A stretch of DNA of 22,153 nucleotides from CAYRFE01 sp964423645 [NCBI: uncultured bacterium] (GTDB taxonomy: Bacteria > Macinerneyibacteriota > Macinerneyibacteria > Macinerneyibacteriales), in NCBI GenBank assembly GCA_964423645.1, contig CAYRFE010000024.1, positions 1 through 22,153 of the forward strand, in the 5' to 3' direction. Below the pieces are notes generated by a model. That model was not told where the DNA came from. It saw nothing but the letters and a program-made list of their open reading frames with translations, and ran no database searches. Below, one piece after another: positions 1 through 8,832 of the stretch. Positions within the stretch are counted from its first letter, which is position 1; every line of letters starts with the position of its first letter. A program made the position numbers and the translations under genes.

Positions 1-46
1 CGGCAGAACTGTTGGCGCCGGCGTTGTTGCTGAAATCATCGAATAA
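1..46 (+). CDS. tuf: Elongation factor Tu, C-terminal end (partial)
   Basis: The window opens inside a reading frame giving [14 protein letters not shown] and a TAA stop at 44-46. This is the near-invariant C-terminus of bacterial EF-Tu, the GTPase that delivers aminoacyl-tRNA to the ribosome. Only the last 14 residues of domain 3 are present. A tuf gene directly before rpsJ is a common arrangement. The 21-base gap to rpsJ has room only for a ribosome binding site, so rpsJ is probably transcribed from upstream of tuf. Confidence 0.9.
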   Translation, partial: GRTVGAGVVAEIIE

Positions 47-67
47 TCGTAAAGGCGGTGCAGTGCG

Positions 68-382
68 ATGGAAAAACAGAAAATCAGAATAAAGATGAAA
101 GCGTTTGACCACAAACTGCTCGATGAATCGGTTAAAAAAATTGTTGAAACAGCTGAAAAGAATGGGGCCATTGTTGCCGGCCCCATACCTTTGCCTGTTC
201 GCATAAGCCGATTCACCGTGCTGAGGTCGCCGCATGTGGATAAGAAAAGCCGCGAGCAATTTGAAATGCGTGTATATAAACGCTTGCTCGACATTCTCGA
301 ACCCAGTCCGAAGACTATGGACGCCCTTATGAGAGTTGACCTCCCATCCGGGGTGGACGTCGAGATAAAATTAACCAATTAA
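68..382 (+). CDS. rpsJ: 30S ribosomal protein S10 (uS10)
   Basis: S10 sits in the 30S head and, as NusE, also takes part in transcription antitermination. The 104-residue product has the normal length and family sequence: [16 protein letters not shown] near the start, then [20 protein letters not shown] around residues 38-57, then the [10 protein letters not shown] stretch. The ATG at 68 is preceded by an AAAGGCGGTG ribosome binding site. It is the first complete gene of the S10 block and is separated from rplC by only 12 bases. Confidence 0.97.
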   Translation: MEKQKIRIKMKAFDHKLLDESVKKIVETAEKNGAIVAGPIPLPVRISRFTVLRSPHVDKKSREQFEMRVYKRLLDILEPSPKTMDALMRVDLPSGVDVEIKLTN

Positions 383-394
383 GGGGTGATGAGG

Positions 395-1012
395 ATGGGT
401 TTGCTTGGTAAAAAATTAGGAATGACACAATTGATTATGGAAGACGGTTCCATGGTGTCGGTTACCGTTATTGATGTTCACGGGAATATTGTTACAGAGA
501 TTCGCACACAGGAAAAGCATGGTTATGATGCTGTACAAATTGGATTCGGTGAAATAAAGAATGTTAAAAAACCTGCAGAGGGATTTTTTAAGAAAAACAA
601 CATTGAAGCGCGTAAGCATTTACGTGAGTTTCTTGATATGAATCCTGCTGAGTATACTGTTGGCATGGCTCTCACATCAGATGTGTTGCCAGAACGTGTC
701 AGTGTAAGCGGAGTATCAAAGGGTAAAGGTTTTCAGGGCGTTGTGCGTCGTTGGAATGCACGCGGTGGTGTCAGCACTCACGGATCTATGCATCATCGTG
801 CTCCCGGTTCAATCGGGTCAAGCAGTTTTCCGAGCCGCGTTTTGAAGGGACTTCATATGCCTGGGCATATGGGCGCACGTAATCATACCATTGAGAATGT
901 CAAGATCGTACGTAAAGACAGCGAGCGTCATCTTATTTTTGTTAAAGGCGCAGTTCCGGGTGCAAACGGCTCGCTCGTATACATCTATGCGTCGCCGAAG
1001 ACTGTAAAGTAA
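395..1012 (+). CDS. rplC: 50S ribosomal protein L3 (uL3)
   Basis: L3 is an early-assembling 23S rRNA-binding protein whose loop reaches the peptidyl-transferase centre. The product is 205 aa. MGLLGKKLGMTQL is the canonical N-terminus. The long central loop VSKGKGFQGVVRRWN followed by GGVSTHGSMHHRAPGSIG is typical of bacterial L3. GTG at 386 and ATG at 389 are also in frame. I chose ATG 395 because AAGGGG at 381-386 lies about 8 bases before it and family proteins start with MxGLLGKK. Confidence 0.96.
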   Translation: MGLLGKKLGMTQLIMEDGSMVSVTVIDVHGNIVTEIRTQEKHGYDAVQIGFGEIKNVKKPAEGFFKKNNIEARKHLREFLDMNPAEYTVGMALTSDVLPERVSVSGVSKGKGFQGVVRRWNARGGVSTHGSMHHRAPGSIGSSSFPSRVLKGLHMPGHMGARNHTIENVKIVRKDSERHLIFVKGAVPGANGSLVYIYASPKTVK

Positions 1013-1028
1013 GAGAGGATGATCAGTT

Positions 1029-1655
1029 ATGGCAGAAGTAAAAGTATTTACCATGGACAATAAAGAGTCGCAGCCGATTCAGTTGTCAGACAACGTATTC
1101 GGTTTGACACCAAATATGAGCCTTATCCATCAGGCCGTTGTCCGTCAATTGGCGAATCGCCGTGTCGGCACGCATTCGACCAAGACACGTGCGGAAGTAC
1201 GCGGTGGCGGTAGAAAGCCATGGAAACAGAAAGGTACCGGTCGTGCGCGTCAGGGCTCGACACGCTCACCTCAATGGGTTGGCGGCGGTATTGTGTTTGG
1301 ACCGAAACCTCGCGATTACAGTCAAAAAATGCCGCAGAAAATGCGTCGTTTGGCGCTTTGCAGCGCATTGAGCCTGAAGCTTCGCGAAGAAGCAATGATT
1401 GTTATTGATACGATTGAATTTTCTGAGTATAAAACCCGTAATATGGCACAGTTTATACGGAAATTTACCAAGGAAAATGAAAAGACAGTTGTTGTGGTAA
1501 AGGATTTCAATAACGATGTTCATCGTATCGCACGTAATATTTATCGTGTGAACTTGATGTCGTCTGGGTATGTAAACGTGTATGATCTTATGTGGGCAGA
1601 CAAAGTTATTATTGCGTCGGATGCCGCTAAGAAACTTGAGGAGGTGTTCGGATGA
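1029..1655 (+). CDS. rplD: 50S ribosomal protein L4 (uL4)
   Basis: L4 binds 23S rRNA and lines the exit tunnel. In many bacteria it also represses its own S10 operon. The product is 208 aa. The extended tunnel loop, about residues 44-95, contains RGGGRKPWKQKGTGRARQG, the strongest family signature. It starts at ATG 1029 after AGAGAGGATG. Its last codons overlap the rplW start by four bases (ATGA), which suggests coupled translation. No leader structure for L4 autoregulation can be tested because the operon start is outside the window. Confidence 0.96.
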   Translation: MAEVKVFTMDNKESQPIQLSDNVFGLTPNMSLIHQAVVRQLANRRVGTHSTKTRAEVRGGGRKPWKQKGTGRARQGSTRSPQWVGGGIVFGPKPRDYSQKMPQKMRRLALCSALSLKLREEAMIVIDTIEFSEYKTRNMAQFIRKFTKENEKTVVVVKDFNNDVHRIARNIYRVNLMSSGYVNVYDLMWADKVIIASDAAKKLEEVFG

Positions 1656-1933
1656 AAACACCATATGACGTGATACTCGAGCCTGTGTTGACAGAAAAAA
1701 GCATTGTTATGCGTGAGAACGAAAACAAATACACTTTTAAAGTCCATCCCAGAGCAAATAAAGTCGAGATCAAAGATGCGATACAGAAGATATTTGATGT
1801 AAAAGTGGAATCAGTTGCCGTCATGAATAAACTCGGCAAAATGAAACGTGTCAGGATCGCCCTCGGACGTCGTCCGAGCTGGAAAAAAGCCGTTGTGAAA
1901 CTTGTCGATGGCCAAAAGATCGACATGGAATAA
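1652..1933 (+). CDS. rplW: 50S ribosomal protein L23 (uL23)
   Basis: L23 lies at the exit of the peptide tunnel and is the docking site for trigger factor and SRP. The product is 93 aa. The N-terminus [14 protein letters not shown] and the segment [20 protein letters not shown] are characteristic. The C-terminal [13 protein letters not shown] replaces the more usual RRG-x-x-x-DWKKA form but is recognisable. The start overlaps the rplD stop by four bases, with GAGGAGG just upstream inside rplD. Confidence 0.95.
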   Translation: MKTPYDVILEPVLTEKSIVMRENENKYTFKVHPRANKVEIKDAIQKIFDVKVESVAVMNKLGKMKRVRIALGRRPSWKKAVVKLVDGQKIDME

Positions 1934-1955
1934 TCGTCGGAAAGGAGAATGAGTC

Positions 1956-2786
1956 ATGGGTATCAGAATATATAAGCCCACTACTCCCGGAAGACGCGGG
2001 ATGACCGGGTATGATTTTTCTGAAATAACAAAAAGCACACCGGAGAAGTCGCTTGTCGAAAAATTGGTTCGTAAGGCCGGGCGTAACAACCATGGTCGTA
2101 TTACCGTTCGTCGCCGCGGCGCAGGCGTAAAGCGATTGTATCGTTTGATAGATTTCAAGCGAAATAAGACCGGAATACCGGGTGTTGTAAAAGCGATCGA
2201 ATATGATCCGAACCGTTCAGCGCGTATCGCACTGATCTTTTATAAAGACGGTGAAAAAAGGTACATTATCGCACCTGTAAGTCTGAAGGTTGGCGATGCG
2301 GTCATGAGCGGACCGGAAGCGGATATCAAGGTCGGTAATGCATTGCCGCTTGAAAATATTCCTGTCGGTACTTTTGTTCACAATATTGAAATGAAACCCG
2401 GTAAAGGAGCACAATTAGTGCGTTCAGCCGGAACAATGGCTCAATTGATGGCAAAAGAGGGAAAATATGCAACCTTAAAAATGCCTTCCGGTGAAATTCG
2501 TTTGATTAATCAAGCGTGTATGGCATGTATAGGTCAAGTTGGAAACCCGGAACATGAAAATATCACGATCGGTAAAGCAGGACGAAATCGCTGGCTTGGT
2601 AAACGTCCTAAAGTTCGTGGTGTTGTCATGAACCCGTGTGACCATCCGCATGGTGGAGGAGAAGGAAAATCACCGCAAGGTAATCCGCATCCTGTTACCC
2701 CGTGGGGCGTACCGACCAAGGGCTATAAAACTCGTAACAAGAAGAAACTCACCAGTAAATACATCATAGCCAGACGGAAGAAATAG
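1956..2786 (+). CDS. rplB: 50S ribosomal protein L2 (uL2)
   Basis: L2 is a large 23S rRNA-binding protein needed for subunit joining and for the peptidyl-transferase centre. The 276-aa product has the usual length. The conserved block DHPHGGGEG is at about residues 229-237 and includes the His equivalent to E. coli His229. It is followed by [20 protein letters not shown], a lineage-specific variant of the usual loop. The N-terminal [14 protein letters not shown] and the RLYR-x-IDFKR motif also match. AAAGGAG precedes ATG 1956. Confidence 0.97.
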   Translation: MGIRIYKPTTPGRRGMTGYDFSEITKSTPEKSLVEKLVRKAGRNNHGRITVRRRGAGVKRLYRLIDFKRNKTGIPGVVKAIEYDPNRSARIALIFYKDGEKRYIIAPVSLKVGDAVMSGPEADIKVGNALPLENIPVGTFVHNIEMKPGKGAQLVRSAGTMAQLMAKEGKYATLKMPSGEIRLINQACMACIGQVGNPEHENITIGKAGRNRWLGKRPKVRGVVMNPCDHPHGGGEGKSPQGNPHPVTPWGVPTKGYKTRNKKKLTSKYIIARRKK

Positions 2787-2797
2787 GAGGATGAAGT

Positions 2798-3088
2798 ATG
2801 CCACGTTCACTTAAAAAAGGACCGTTTGTAGACGATCATCTTATGAAAAAAGTGCTCGCTATAGATTTGACCAAAGAAAAAAAGGTTATTAAGACCTGGT
2901 CACGTCGGTCAACCATTACGCCGGATTTTATAGGTCACACCATCAATGTATATAACGGAAAGAAGTTTATACCGGTATATGTAACTGAGAATATGGTAGG
3001 GCATAAACTCGGTGAATTTTCTCCGACACGTACCTTCAGAGGTCACGCCGGTTCGAAAAAAGACGAAAAAAAGTCAAAAGTAAGGTAG
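2798..3088 (+). CDS. rpsS: 30S ribosomal protein S19 (uS19)
   Basis: S19 forms a heterodimer with S13 in the 30S head and contacts the A-site finger and tRNA. The product is 96 aa. [41 protein letters not shown] and the C-terminal [14 protein letters not shown] are all standard S19 blocks. It starts 11 bases after rplB with AGGAGGATG in front. Nothing unusual was seen. Confidence 0.97.
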   Translation: MPRSLKKGPFVDDHLMKKVLAIDLTKEKKVIKTWSRRSTITPDFIGHTINVYNGKKFIPVYVTENMVGHKLGEFSPTRTFRGHAGSKKDEKKSKVR

Positions 3089-3100
3089 GAGGAGTACATT

Positions 3101-3451
3101 ATGGAATTCAATGTTGTTGCACGATATGTCCGTATGTCTCCTCGTAAAGCTGGTATTGTTGCGAATCTTGTTCGCGGCAAGGCATGTAAGGAAGCTCAGT
3201 CTATTTTGAAGTTTTGCCCGAATAAACCTGCGCAATATATTTTGCGTGCGTTGAATTCAGCAATTGCGAATGCGGCAGATCGTACAAACGGAGAAAAATC
3301 TGTTGATGATTTGTTCGTTACAAAAATTTCTATAGATGGTGGTCCGATGTTAAAGCGCATGCGTGCGGGTACTCGCGGCAGAGGCTTTTTAATTCGGAAA
3401 CGTATGAGCCACATCAATATTACCGTCGCTGATAAAGCTGACGCAGAGTAA
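3101..3451 (+). CDS. rplV: 50S ribosomal protein L22 (uL22)
   Basis: L22 binds all 23S rRNA domains, and its beta-hairpin forms part of the exit-tunnel constriction with L4. The product is 116 aa. The N-terminal ARYVRMSPRKAGIVANLVRG and the hairpin region GGPMLKRMRAGTRGRGF followed by IRKRMSHI are diagnostic. AGGAGGAG lies ahead of ATG 3101, 12 bases after rpsS. Confidence 0.96.
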   Translation: MEFNVVARYVRMSPRKAGIVANLVRGKACKEAQSILKFCPNKPAQYILRALNSAIANAADRTNGEKSVDDLFVTKISIDGGPMLKRMRAGTRGRGFLIRKRMSHINITVADKADAE

Positions 3452-3466
3452 TTGAGGAGGAGACGC

Positions 3467-4117
3467 ATGGGTCAGAAAACTCATCCAAAAGGACTTCGGT
3501 TGGGAATCAACCATACGTGGGATTCACAATGGTTTGCCGATAAAGATTATCAAGCATTTGTTGTTGAAGACATCAAATTGCGTGAAGAACTTATGAAACG
3601 TTTGCGCGGCAACGGTGACAGCAAGAGTGATGCAGGTGCAGCACGTATTGTTATCAGCCGCCCGAGCAAAGAGAAGATCAATTTTACCATTCATGTCGCC
3701 CGTCCCGGCGTTGTCATTGGTAGAAAAGGTGAAGAAATCAATAAACTCAGAGATTATTTAAAAGCAAAGACGGGGAAAGATGTCAATATTGATATCAAAG
3801 AAGTTAAAATCCCTGAAATTGAAGCAAAATTAGTCGCTGAAAATATTGCTCAGTCGCTTGAGCGCCGCGTGTCGTTTCGTCGCGCCATGAAGAAAGCAAT
3901 GGAAAATGCATTGCGGTATGGTGCAGAAGGTATACGCGTATGTTGTTCGGGACGTCTTGCAGGAGCAGAAATCGCACGTACCGAATGGTACGCGAAAGGT
4001 CGCGTTCCCTTGCATACGCTCAAAATGAAAATTGATTTTGCAATTGCAGAAGCTCATACCACTTATGGCTGTATCGGCGTCAAAGTATGGCTCAGCAAGG
4101 GCGAGTCACAGGATTAA
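3467..4117 (+). CDS. rpsC: 30S ribosomal protein S3 (uS3)
   Basis: S3 lies at the mRNA entry of the 30S subunit and contributes to helicase activity. The product is 216 aa, beginning [14 protein letters not shown], the canonical N-terminus. The type II KH domain carries its GxxG loop in [15 protein letters not shown] (GRKG at residues 85-88). The C-terminal half has [20 protein letters not shown]. An in-frame TTG lies 15 bases upstream at 3452, but the GAGGAGGAG site at 3454-3462 points to ATG 3467. Confidence 0.96.
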   Translation: MGQKTHPKGLRLGINHTWDSQWFADKDYQAFVVEDIKLREELMKRLRGNGDSKSDAGAARIVISRPSKEKINFTIHVARPGVVIGRKGEEINKLRDYLKAKTGKDVNIDIKEVKIPEIEAKLVAENIAQSLERRVSFRRAMKKAMENALRYGAEGIRVCCSGRLAGAEIARTEWYAKGRVPLHTLKMKIDFAIAEAHTTYGCIGVKVWLSKGESQD

Positions 4118-4132
4118 GGAGGCAACACTACT

Positions 4133-4546
4133 ATGTTAATGCCTAAAAGAGTTAAATATAGAAAAATGATGAAAGGCCGTATGAAAGGCGTTGCATTTCG
4201 TGGTTCGACCGTTGCGTTCGGCGAATTCGGATTGAAAGCTCTTGAATGCGGATGGTTAGCTTCTCGTCAGATAGAAGCAGCACGTGTTGCCATCAACCGT
4301 TCACTCAAGCGTCGTGGAAAAGTCTGGATACGTGTGTTCCCGGACAAACCGATTACCAAAAAACCTGCAGAAACTCGTATGGGTAAGGGTAAGGGTAACC
4401 CGGAATACTGGGTATGTGTAATCAAACCCGGTCGTATCTTGTTTGAGCTTGAGGGCGTTACTGAAGAATTAGCTCGCGAAGCGTTTGGCTTGGCGATGTA
4501 TAAGCTTCCGGTGAAGGCAAAATTCGTGAAACGGAATGAAGGCTGA
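4133..4546 (+). CDS. rplP: 50S ribosomal protein L16 (uL16)
   Basis: L16 helps organise the A-site tRNA elbow-binding region of the 50S subunit. The product is 137 aa. [17 protein letters not shown] is the family start, and [20 protein letters not shown] with GKGNPEYWV is the core rRNA-binding signature. AAGGAGG at 4116-4122 is 10 bases from ATG 4133 and 16 from ATG 4139, so the first is preferred. The stop is followed within 10 bases by rpmC. Confidence 0.96.
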   Translation: MLMPKRVKYRKMMKGRMKGVAFRGSTVAFGEFGLKALECGWLASRQIEAARVAINRSLKRRGKVWIRVFPDKPITKKPAETRMGKGKGNPEYWVCVIKPGRILFELEGVTEELAREAFGLAMYKLPVKAKFVKRNEG

Positions 4547-4556
4547 GGTGATCACT

Positions 4557-4766
4557 ATGAAGCTGACAGGGAATGAACTGCGTGAATTCAATGAAAAAGA
4601 ATTGAAGCAGAAACTTGTAGAATTAAAAGAAGAATTGTTTAAATTGAACTTCAGAAAAGTGACCAATACATTGGATGATAATACACTTATTCCGAAGGCG
4701 CGCCGCAACATCGCCAAAGTCCTCACCGTATTGCGCGAAAGACAGATTAAGGAGGAAAGGCCGTGA
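4557..4766 (+). CDS. rpmC: 50S ribosomal protein L29 (uL29)
   Basis: L29 is a small alpha-helical hairpin protein next to L23 at the tunnel exit. From ATG 4557 the product is 69 aa: a helical [27 protein letters not shown] first half and [18 protein letters not shown] in the second. An upstream in-frame start inside rplP at 4536 is rejected because GAGGTGATC sits just before ATG 4557 and family proteins start close to the EL-x-x-x motif. The stop overlaps the GTG start of rpsQ. Confidence 0.93.
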   Translation: MKLTGNELREFNEKELKQKLVELKEELFKLNFRKVTNTLDDNTLIPKARRNIAKVLTVLRERQIKEERP

Positions 4767-5014
4767 GTAACACCAGAAAACAACGTATAGGTATCGTTGT
4801 AAGCGATAAAATGGAAAAAACGGTAGTCGTAAAAGTTGAACGGCTCGTAAAGGATGCTTTAACTGGCAAGATTGTACGTCGCAGCAAAAAGTATATGGCT
4901 CATGATGAGCAGGAAAACTGCGATATCGGCGATAAGGTACTGCTTATCGAAACACGCCCATTGTCCAAAAGAAAATGCTGGCGCGTTGCCGAAATTCTTG
5001 TTAAGAAGGCGTAA
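4763..5014 (+). CDS. rpsQ: 30S ribosomal protein S17 (uS17)
   Basis: S17 is an OB-fold primary binder of 16S rRNA. The product is 83 aa. [19 protein letters not shown] is a textbook S17 N-terminus and [15 protein letters not shown] a textbook C-terminus. Translation starts at GTG 4763, overlapping the rpmC stop by four bases (GTGA), with AAGGAGGAAAGG at 4749-4760 as ribosome binding site. The overlap suggests coupled translation with L29. Confidence 0.95.
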   Translation: MSNTRKQRIGIVVSDKMEKTVVVKVERLVKDALTGKIVRRSKKYMAHDEQENCDIGDKVLLIETRPLSKRKCWRVAEILVKKA

Positions 5015-5025
5015 GGGAGGCAGGT

Positions 5026-5394
5026 ATGATTCAACAGGAAAGCAGGCTGAACGTTGCCGATAATACCGGAGCGAAAGAAGTCTTGATTATCCGTGTATTA
5101 GGGGGAACCAAACGCCGTTATGCAGGTATTGGCGATATCGTGGTAGTAACTGTGAAAGATGCCATGCCCAACAGCAATGCAAAAAAAGGTGAAGTTACCA
5201 AGGCGGTCATTGTTCGTACCAGAAAGCGTTTTAAACGTCCGGATGGCTCGTACATCGCATTTGATGACAATGCGTGTGTATTGCTTGACAGCAAGATGGA
5301 ACCGCGAGGAACCCGTATCTTCGGGCCGGTTGCACGTGAGTTGCGCGACAAGAATTTCATGAAGATCGTGTCGCTTGCACCTGAAGTATGGTAA
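5026..5394 (+). CDS. rplN: 50S ribosomal protein L14 (uL14)
   Basis: L14 is at the 30S interface in bridge B8, where it also meets silencing factor RsfS. The product is 122 aa with [38 protein letters not shown] and the C-terminal [20 protein letters not shown], all characteristic. AGGGAGGCAGGT precedes ATG 5026. It begins the spc-type block, with no break from the S10 block. Confidence 0.97.
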   Translation: MIQQESRLNVADNTGAKEVLIIRVLGGTKRRYAGIGDIVVVTVKDAMPNSNAKKGEVTKAVIVRTRKRFKRPDGSYIAFDDNACVLLDSKMEPRGTRIFGPVARELRDKNFMKIVSLAPEVW

Positions 5395-5406
5395 GAGGAG
5401 GCAAGT

Positions 5407-5718
5407 ATGTCGTTACGTATTAAGAAAAACGATATGGTCGTTGTATTGACCGGAAAGTATAAGGGGAAGAAGGGCAAAGTCATTTCCGTTATGGTCGATA
5501 AAAACCGCGCTATCGTTGAGGGGATAAATTATATTCATAAAAGCACCCGTCCGAATCCGGCTAATCCTAAGGGTGGTATCGTAAAACGCGAGGGCACTAT
5601 TGATATGTCCAATCTCGCTTTGTATTGTCCGAAATGTGACAAAGGCGTGCGTTATCATACCGTAGTTCAGGGTGAGGACAAAAAGCGTGTCTGCGTTATT
5701 TGCGGCGAGACATTGTAA
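5407..5718 (+). CDS. rplX: 50S ribosomal protein L24 (uL24) with C-terminal zinc ribbon
   Basis: L24 is an assembly initiator that binds the 5' part of 23S rRNA through a KOW domain, seen as [18 protein letters not shown] at about residues 11-28. The 103-aa product ends in a Cys4 site: C74-P-K-C77 and C96-V-I-C99. Many non-proteobacterial L24 proteins have this extra zinc ribbon. Its final bases precede the rplE start by only 14 nt. Confidence 0.95.
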   Translation: MSLRIKKNDMVVVLTGKYKGKKGKVISVMVDKNRAIVEGINYIHKSTRPNPANPKGGIVKREGTIDMSNLALYCPKCDKGVRYHTVVQGEDKKRVCVICGETL

Positions 5719-5732
5719 GGCAGGTGACAGTC

Positions 5733-6482
5733 ATGGCAAAGAAAAACGAATCAGTTGAAAAGAATGAAGCAGTTGTTTCAGAGACAACCGAAAAAGTTGC
5801 AAAAACCGCGAAACCGAAAGCGGAAAAAACGGTGAAAACTGAAAAAACGGTAAAAACCGAAAAGGCACCAAAGGCTGAAACCGCTGAAAAAGCGTCAAAG
5901 CCGGCTAAGTCAGAGAAAAAAGCCCCTGCAAAAGCTCAAAAGATACCGGAGATGCTTGAAAAGTATCGTTCACATGTTGTTCCGGCTTTGCAAAATCATT
6001 TTCAGTATAAGAATGTAATGCAAATCCCGAAACTTAAAAAGATAGTTGTAAATATGGGTTTGGGTGAAGCTTCACGTAATGCAAAACTCATCGATATTGC
6101 AATGGTTGAGATGCGTACGATCACCGGTCAACAACCGATAGTTCGTAATGCCAAGAAAAGTATCTCAAACTTCAAACTTCGCGAAGGAATGCCTGTCGGA
6201 TTATCCGTTACTTTGCGTGGTGTGATGATGTGGGAATTTCTTAACCGTCTATTAAATATCGCATTGCCACGTATCCGCGATTTCCGCGGTGTCGGCAAAA
6301 ATGCATTTGATGGTCGCGGCAATTATACTCTTGGTGTCACAGAGCAGATCATTTTTCCTGAAATTGAATATGATAAGATTGATGCAGTACGGGGTATGAA
6401 TATCACATTCGTTACCTCTGCGCCGACCGACAATGAGGCACGCGAGCTGCTTAAAGAACTGGGAATGCCGTTCCAGAAATAA
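5733..6482 (+). CDS. rplE: 50S ribosomal protein L5 (uL5) with a 70-residue charged N-terminal extension
   Basis: L5 binds 5S rRNA and contacts S13 in bridge B1b. The core, about residues 71-249, is ordinary: [48 protein letters not shown] and [21 protein letters not shown]. Residues 1-70 are additional: Lys, Glu, Ala, Thr and Val dominate, with no Cys, Trp or Tyr, and a [13 protein letters not shown] repeat. ATG 5733 has AGGTGA five bases upstream. The internal ATG at 5952 has GGAG touching it, too close to serve as a ribosome binding site. The extension is therefore probably translated. It is presumably disordered and rRNA-binding, though this is inference. Confidence 0.93.
   Translation: MAKKNESVEKNEAVVSETTEKVAKTAKPKAEKTVKTEKTVKTEKAPKAETAEKASKPAKSEKKAPAKAQKIPEMLEKYRSHVVPALQNHFQYKNVMQIPKLKKIVVNMGLGEASRNAKLIDIAMVEMRTITGQQPIVRNAKKSISNFKLREGMPVGLSVTLRGVMMWEFLNRLLNIALPRIRDFRGVGKNAFDGRGNYTLGVTEQIIFPEIEYDKIDAVRGMNITFVTSAPTDNEARELLKELGMPFQK
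5823..5858 (+). repeat. 18-bp tandem duplication inside the L5 extension
   Basis: Two adjacent 18-base units at 5823-5840 and 5841-5858 differ only at two third-codon positions. Each encodes EKTVKT. The duplication keeps the frame and suggests that the low-complexity extension of rplE grew by slippage or unequal exchange. Confidence 0.85.
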
Positions 6483-6497
6483 CGGTAGGAGGAAACA

Positions 6498-6683
6498 ATG
6501 GCAAAAAAATCCATGGTGAATAAACAGCAAAGGCAACCGAAGTTTAAAGTTCGTGCATATAATCGCTGTAAAATATGTGGTCGCCCGCGCGGCTATAATC
6601 GTCAGTTTGGTTTGTGCAGAGTCTGCCTGCGTGAGTATGCGCTTGACGGCAAATTGCCCGGCGTTACCAAGGCAAGCTGGTAA
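6498..6683 (+). CDS. rpsZ: 30S ribosomal protein S14, zinc-binding short form (uS14)
   Basis: S14 is a head protein of the 30S subunit near S10 and S3. This is the short C+ form: 61 aa with a Cys4 zinc site C24-K-I-C27 and C40-R-V-C43, around [12 protein letters not shown]. The C-terminal [11 protein letters not shown] is standard. It starts at ATG 6498 after GTAGGAGG. The symbol rpsN is also used for this gene. Confidence 0.96.
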   Translation: MAKKSMVNKQQRQPKFKVRAYNRCKICGRPRGYNRQFGLCRVCLREYALDGKLPGVTKASW

Positions 6684-6694
6684 GGAGGATACGT

Positions 6695-7105
6695 ATGGTA
6701 ATGACAGATCCTATTGCAGATATGCTGACGCGTGTACGCAATGCATTGAAAGCGAAACATGAAACGGTACGAGTTCCCGCATCAAAGATGAAGGGTGAGA
6801 TTTTGCGCATTATGAAGGATGAAGGCTTCATCGATGATTTTGAAAAGTACTGTGATGAAGGCTCAAGCTGTGACATGTATATGGTTAAATTGAAGTATTT
6901 CGGCGGATTGAAAAAACAAAGTGTTATTGTCGGATTACGTCGTATCAGTAAACCGGGGCTTCGTATTTACACACAGAAAGATCAAATACCCAGAGTAAAC
7001 GATGGTTTGGGCTTGGCCGTAATTTCAACGTCAAAAGGCGTGTTGACTGATAAACAGTCTCGGAAATACGGTATCGGCGGCGAAATCATTTGTTACATCT
7101 GGTAA
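6695..7105 (+). CDS. rpsH: 30S ribosomal protein S8 (uS8)
   Basis: S8 is a primary 16S rRNA binder in the platform and, in E. coli, the translational repressor of the spc operon. The product is 136 aa. [20 protein letters not shown] is the family start, and [27 protein letters not shown] is a typical C-terminus with the conserved ISTS-x-G-x-x-(T/S) loop. ATG 6695 follows AAGGAGG by six bases. ATG 6701 is a less well spaced alternative. Confidence 0.96.
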   Translation: MVMTDPIADMLTRVRNALKAKHETVRVPASKMKGEILRIMKDEGFIDDFEKYCDEGSSCDMYMVKLKYFGGLKKQSVIVGLRRISKPGLRIYTQKDQIPRVNDGLGLAVISTSKGVLTDKQSRKYGIGGEIICYIW

Positions 7106-7119
7106 TTGAGGTGATTCAG

Positions 7120-7674
7120 ATGTCAAGAATAGGTAAAAGAGAATTAACGATACCCGCCGGGGTAACCGTTACTGTTGCTTCAGATAACACTGCAACGGTA
7201 AAAGGACCTTTAGGCACAATGTCCAGACAATTTGATCCTGCTATGAAAATAACGATTGAAAATAATACAGTAACTGTAGCCCGTCCAAATGATCTGAAGA
7301 GAATGAAAATGATTCACGGCACAACCAATGCACACTTGAATAACATGATTCAAGGTGTGGTAAAACCGTTCGAAAAAACTCTGATTATCGAAGGTGTCGG
7401 CTGTAGAGCAAACCTGAAAGGCGAGACAGTAGTATTTGACCTAGGATACTCACATCCTATCGAGTATACCCCGCCGCAGGGCATAAAAGTGGTTATTGAA
7501 GGCAATACCACCGTTAAAGTGTCCGGTATGGATAAAGAACTTGTGGGACAGGAAGCTGCTCATATTCGTAAAATGCGCAAACCTATTCCCTATGTTTCAA
7601 ATAAAACAAAAGCCGGTCGTGGTATCAAGTATGCTGATGAGGTTATCCGTAAGAAAGTCGGCAAGAAGGCCTAA
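7120..7674 (+). CDS. rplF: 50S ribosomal protein L6 (uL6)
   Basis: L6 sits near the L7/L12 stalk base and the sarcin-ricin loop. The product is 184 aa, beginning [19 protein letters not shown]. The C-terminal block [14 protein letters not shown] and KYVS-like [14 protein letters not shown] are typical. An in-frame start at 7090 lies within rpsH. ATG 7120 is preferred because GAGGTGATTCAG precedes it and the SRIG motif follows. Confidence 0.95.
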   Translation: MSRIGKRELTIPAGVTVTVASDNTATVKGPLGTMSRQFDPAMKITIENNTVTVARPNDLKRMKMIHGTTNAHLNNMIQGVVKPFEKTLIIEGVGCRANLKGETVVFDLGYSHPIEYTPPQGIKVVIEGNTTVKVSGMDKELVGQEAAHIRKMRKPIPYVSNKTKAGRGIKYADEVIRKKVGKKA

Positions 7675-7688
7675 GCGAGGAGAATGGT

Positions 7689-8069
7689 ATGAAAAATCTG
7701 CATAAAAGAACAAGTGAAAAGACTGTTGCACGGTATGTTCGCCATAGACGTGTTCGCAAGAAAATTGTTGGAACTACCGAACGTCCGCGTCTTGCGGTAT
7801 TCAGAAGTAATGTGCACATCTATGCGCAAATTATTGATGATATAACCGGTAAAACGTTGGTTGCTGCGTCTACCTTAACGGTTGCAGTTAAGGAAAAGTT
7901 AAGTGGCACATCCAATAAGGATGCAGCAAAAGCGGTCGGTATCGCAGTTGCTGAAATGGCAAAGGCAAAAGGAATATCCTCCGTGGTGTTTGATCGCGGC
8001 GGCTTCATATTCCATGGCCGTATTAAGGCTTTGGCTGACGGCGCCCGCGAAGGCGGACTTACGTTCTAA
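7689..8069 (+). CDS. rplR: 50S ribosomal protein L18 (uL18)
   Basis: L18 binds 5S rRNA together with L5 and L25. The product is 126 aa. [30 protein letters not shown] and the C-terminal [24 protein letters not shown] are clear matches. ATG 7689 follows GCGAGGAGAATGGT. Neighbour spacing to rpsE is 16 bases. Confidence 0.96.
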   Translation: MKNLHKRTSEKTVARYVRHRRVRKKIVGTTERPRLAVFRSNVHIYAQIIDDITGKTLVAASTLTVAVKEKLSGTSNKDAAKAVGIAVAEMAKAKGISSVVFDRGGFIFHGRIKALADGAREGGLTF

Positions 8070-8085
8070 TCAAGGAGGTTTGTAA

Positions 8086-8613
8086 GTGGATAAGATATAT
8101 TTGAAACCGGAGCAAGTTAAGCTCTTGAAGATGGACGAGTTCGAAGATATGGTTGTTCGTATCGGGAGAACTGCAAAAGTCGTAAAAGGCGGACGTCGTT
8201 TCAGCTTCAGTGCGCTTGTTGCCGTGGGAAATAAGAAGGGTGTTGTCGGGATCGGTTTGGGAAAAGCCAAAGAAGTGCCTGATGCAATCCGTAAAGGATT
8301 ACAACGCGCCCGTAAGAACTTGATTCAGGTTGAGTTGAAAGAAGAAAGAACTTTATGGCATCAAATTACCGGCGGTCATGGCGCAGCAAAAGTCTTGTTA
8401 AAACCTGCCGTACCGGGTACCGGAGTAATTGCCGGTGGTGCTGCTCGTGCAGTTCTTGAACTTGCGGGTTTTAAAGATGTGTATGCGAAAAGTTTAGGTT
8501 CGAGCAATCCGCACAACCTTATTCGTGCGACTATTGACGGTCTTATGAGAATTGCTTCTCCTGCTACTGTCGCAGCTCGTCGCGGTAAAAATGTTGAGGA
8601 TATTCTGGGGTAA
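8086..8613 (+). CDS. rpsE: 30S ribosomal protein S5 (uS5)
   Basis: S5 is at the mRNA entry and decoding side of the 30S subunit and affects fidelity. The product is 175 aa. The double-stranded-RNA-binding-type N domain reads [20 protein letters not shown] and [20 protein letters not shown]. The C domain has [20 protein letters not shown] and [15 protein letters not shown]. Translation starts at GTG 8086, with AAGGAGG at 8072-8078. Confidence 0.96.
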   Translation: MDKIYLKPEQVKLLKMDEFEDMVVRIGRTAKVVKGGRRFSFSALVAVGNKKGVVGIGLGKAKEVPDAIRKGLQRARKNLIQVELKEERTLWHQITGGHGAAKVLLKPAVPGTGVIAGGAARAVLELAGFKDVYAKSLGSSNPHNLIRATIDGLMRIASPATVAARRGKNVEDILG

Positions 8614-8628
8614 TCCCGGGAGGTTGAT

Positions 8629-8820
8629 ATGGCGAAGAAAGCAAAGATGTTGCATATTAAATTGGTACGGAGCGTTATCGGAACGCCCGAGACCCATCGC
8701 CGAGTGGTGAAATCACTTGGTTTGCACAAAACAAACAGTGTTGTTGAACATGACGACACGCCTGTTATCAGAGGAATGATTAATAAAGTGTCATATCTTC
8801 TGGAAGTGACCGAGAAATAA
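8629..8820 (+). CDS. rpmD: 50S ribosomal protein L30 (uL30)
   Basis: L30 is a small two-domain protein of the 50S subunit. The product is 63 aa, with [20 protein letters not shown] and [20 protein letters not shown] as the two family blocks. It starts at ATG 8629 after GGGAGG. L30 is missing in several bacterial phyla, so its presence is weak taxonomic information. Confidence 0.94.
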   Translation: MAKKAKMLHIKLVRSVIGTPETHRRVVKSLGLHKTNSVVEHDDTPVIRGMINKVSYLLEVTEK

Positions 8821-8832
8821 GGGAGGAACATC

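Noticed and set aside
1266-1664. Long antisense frame within rplD, and similar antisense frames in other ribosomal genes
   Set aside because: These mirror the codon structure of strongly conserved ribosomal genes, show no family resemblance, and lack ribosome binding sites.
5952-6482. Internal ATG as the true start of L5, which would remove the extension
   Set aside because: The only purine-rich site touches the ATG with no spacing, whereas ATG 5733 has AGGTGA at a good distance. The 210 bases of the extension stay open without stops and contain an in-frame duplication.
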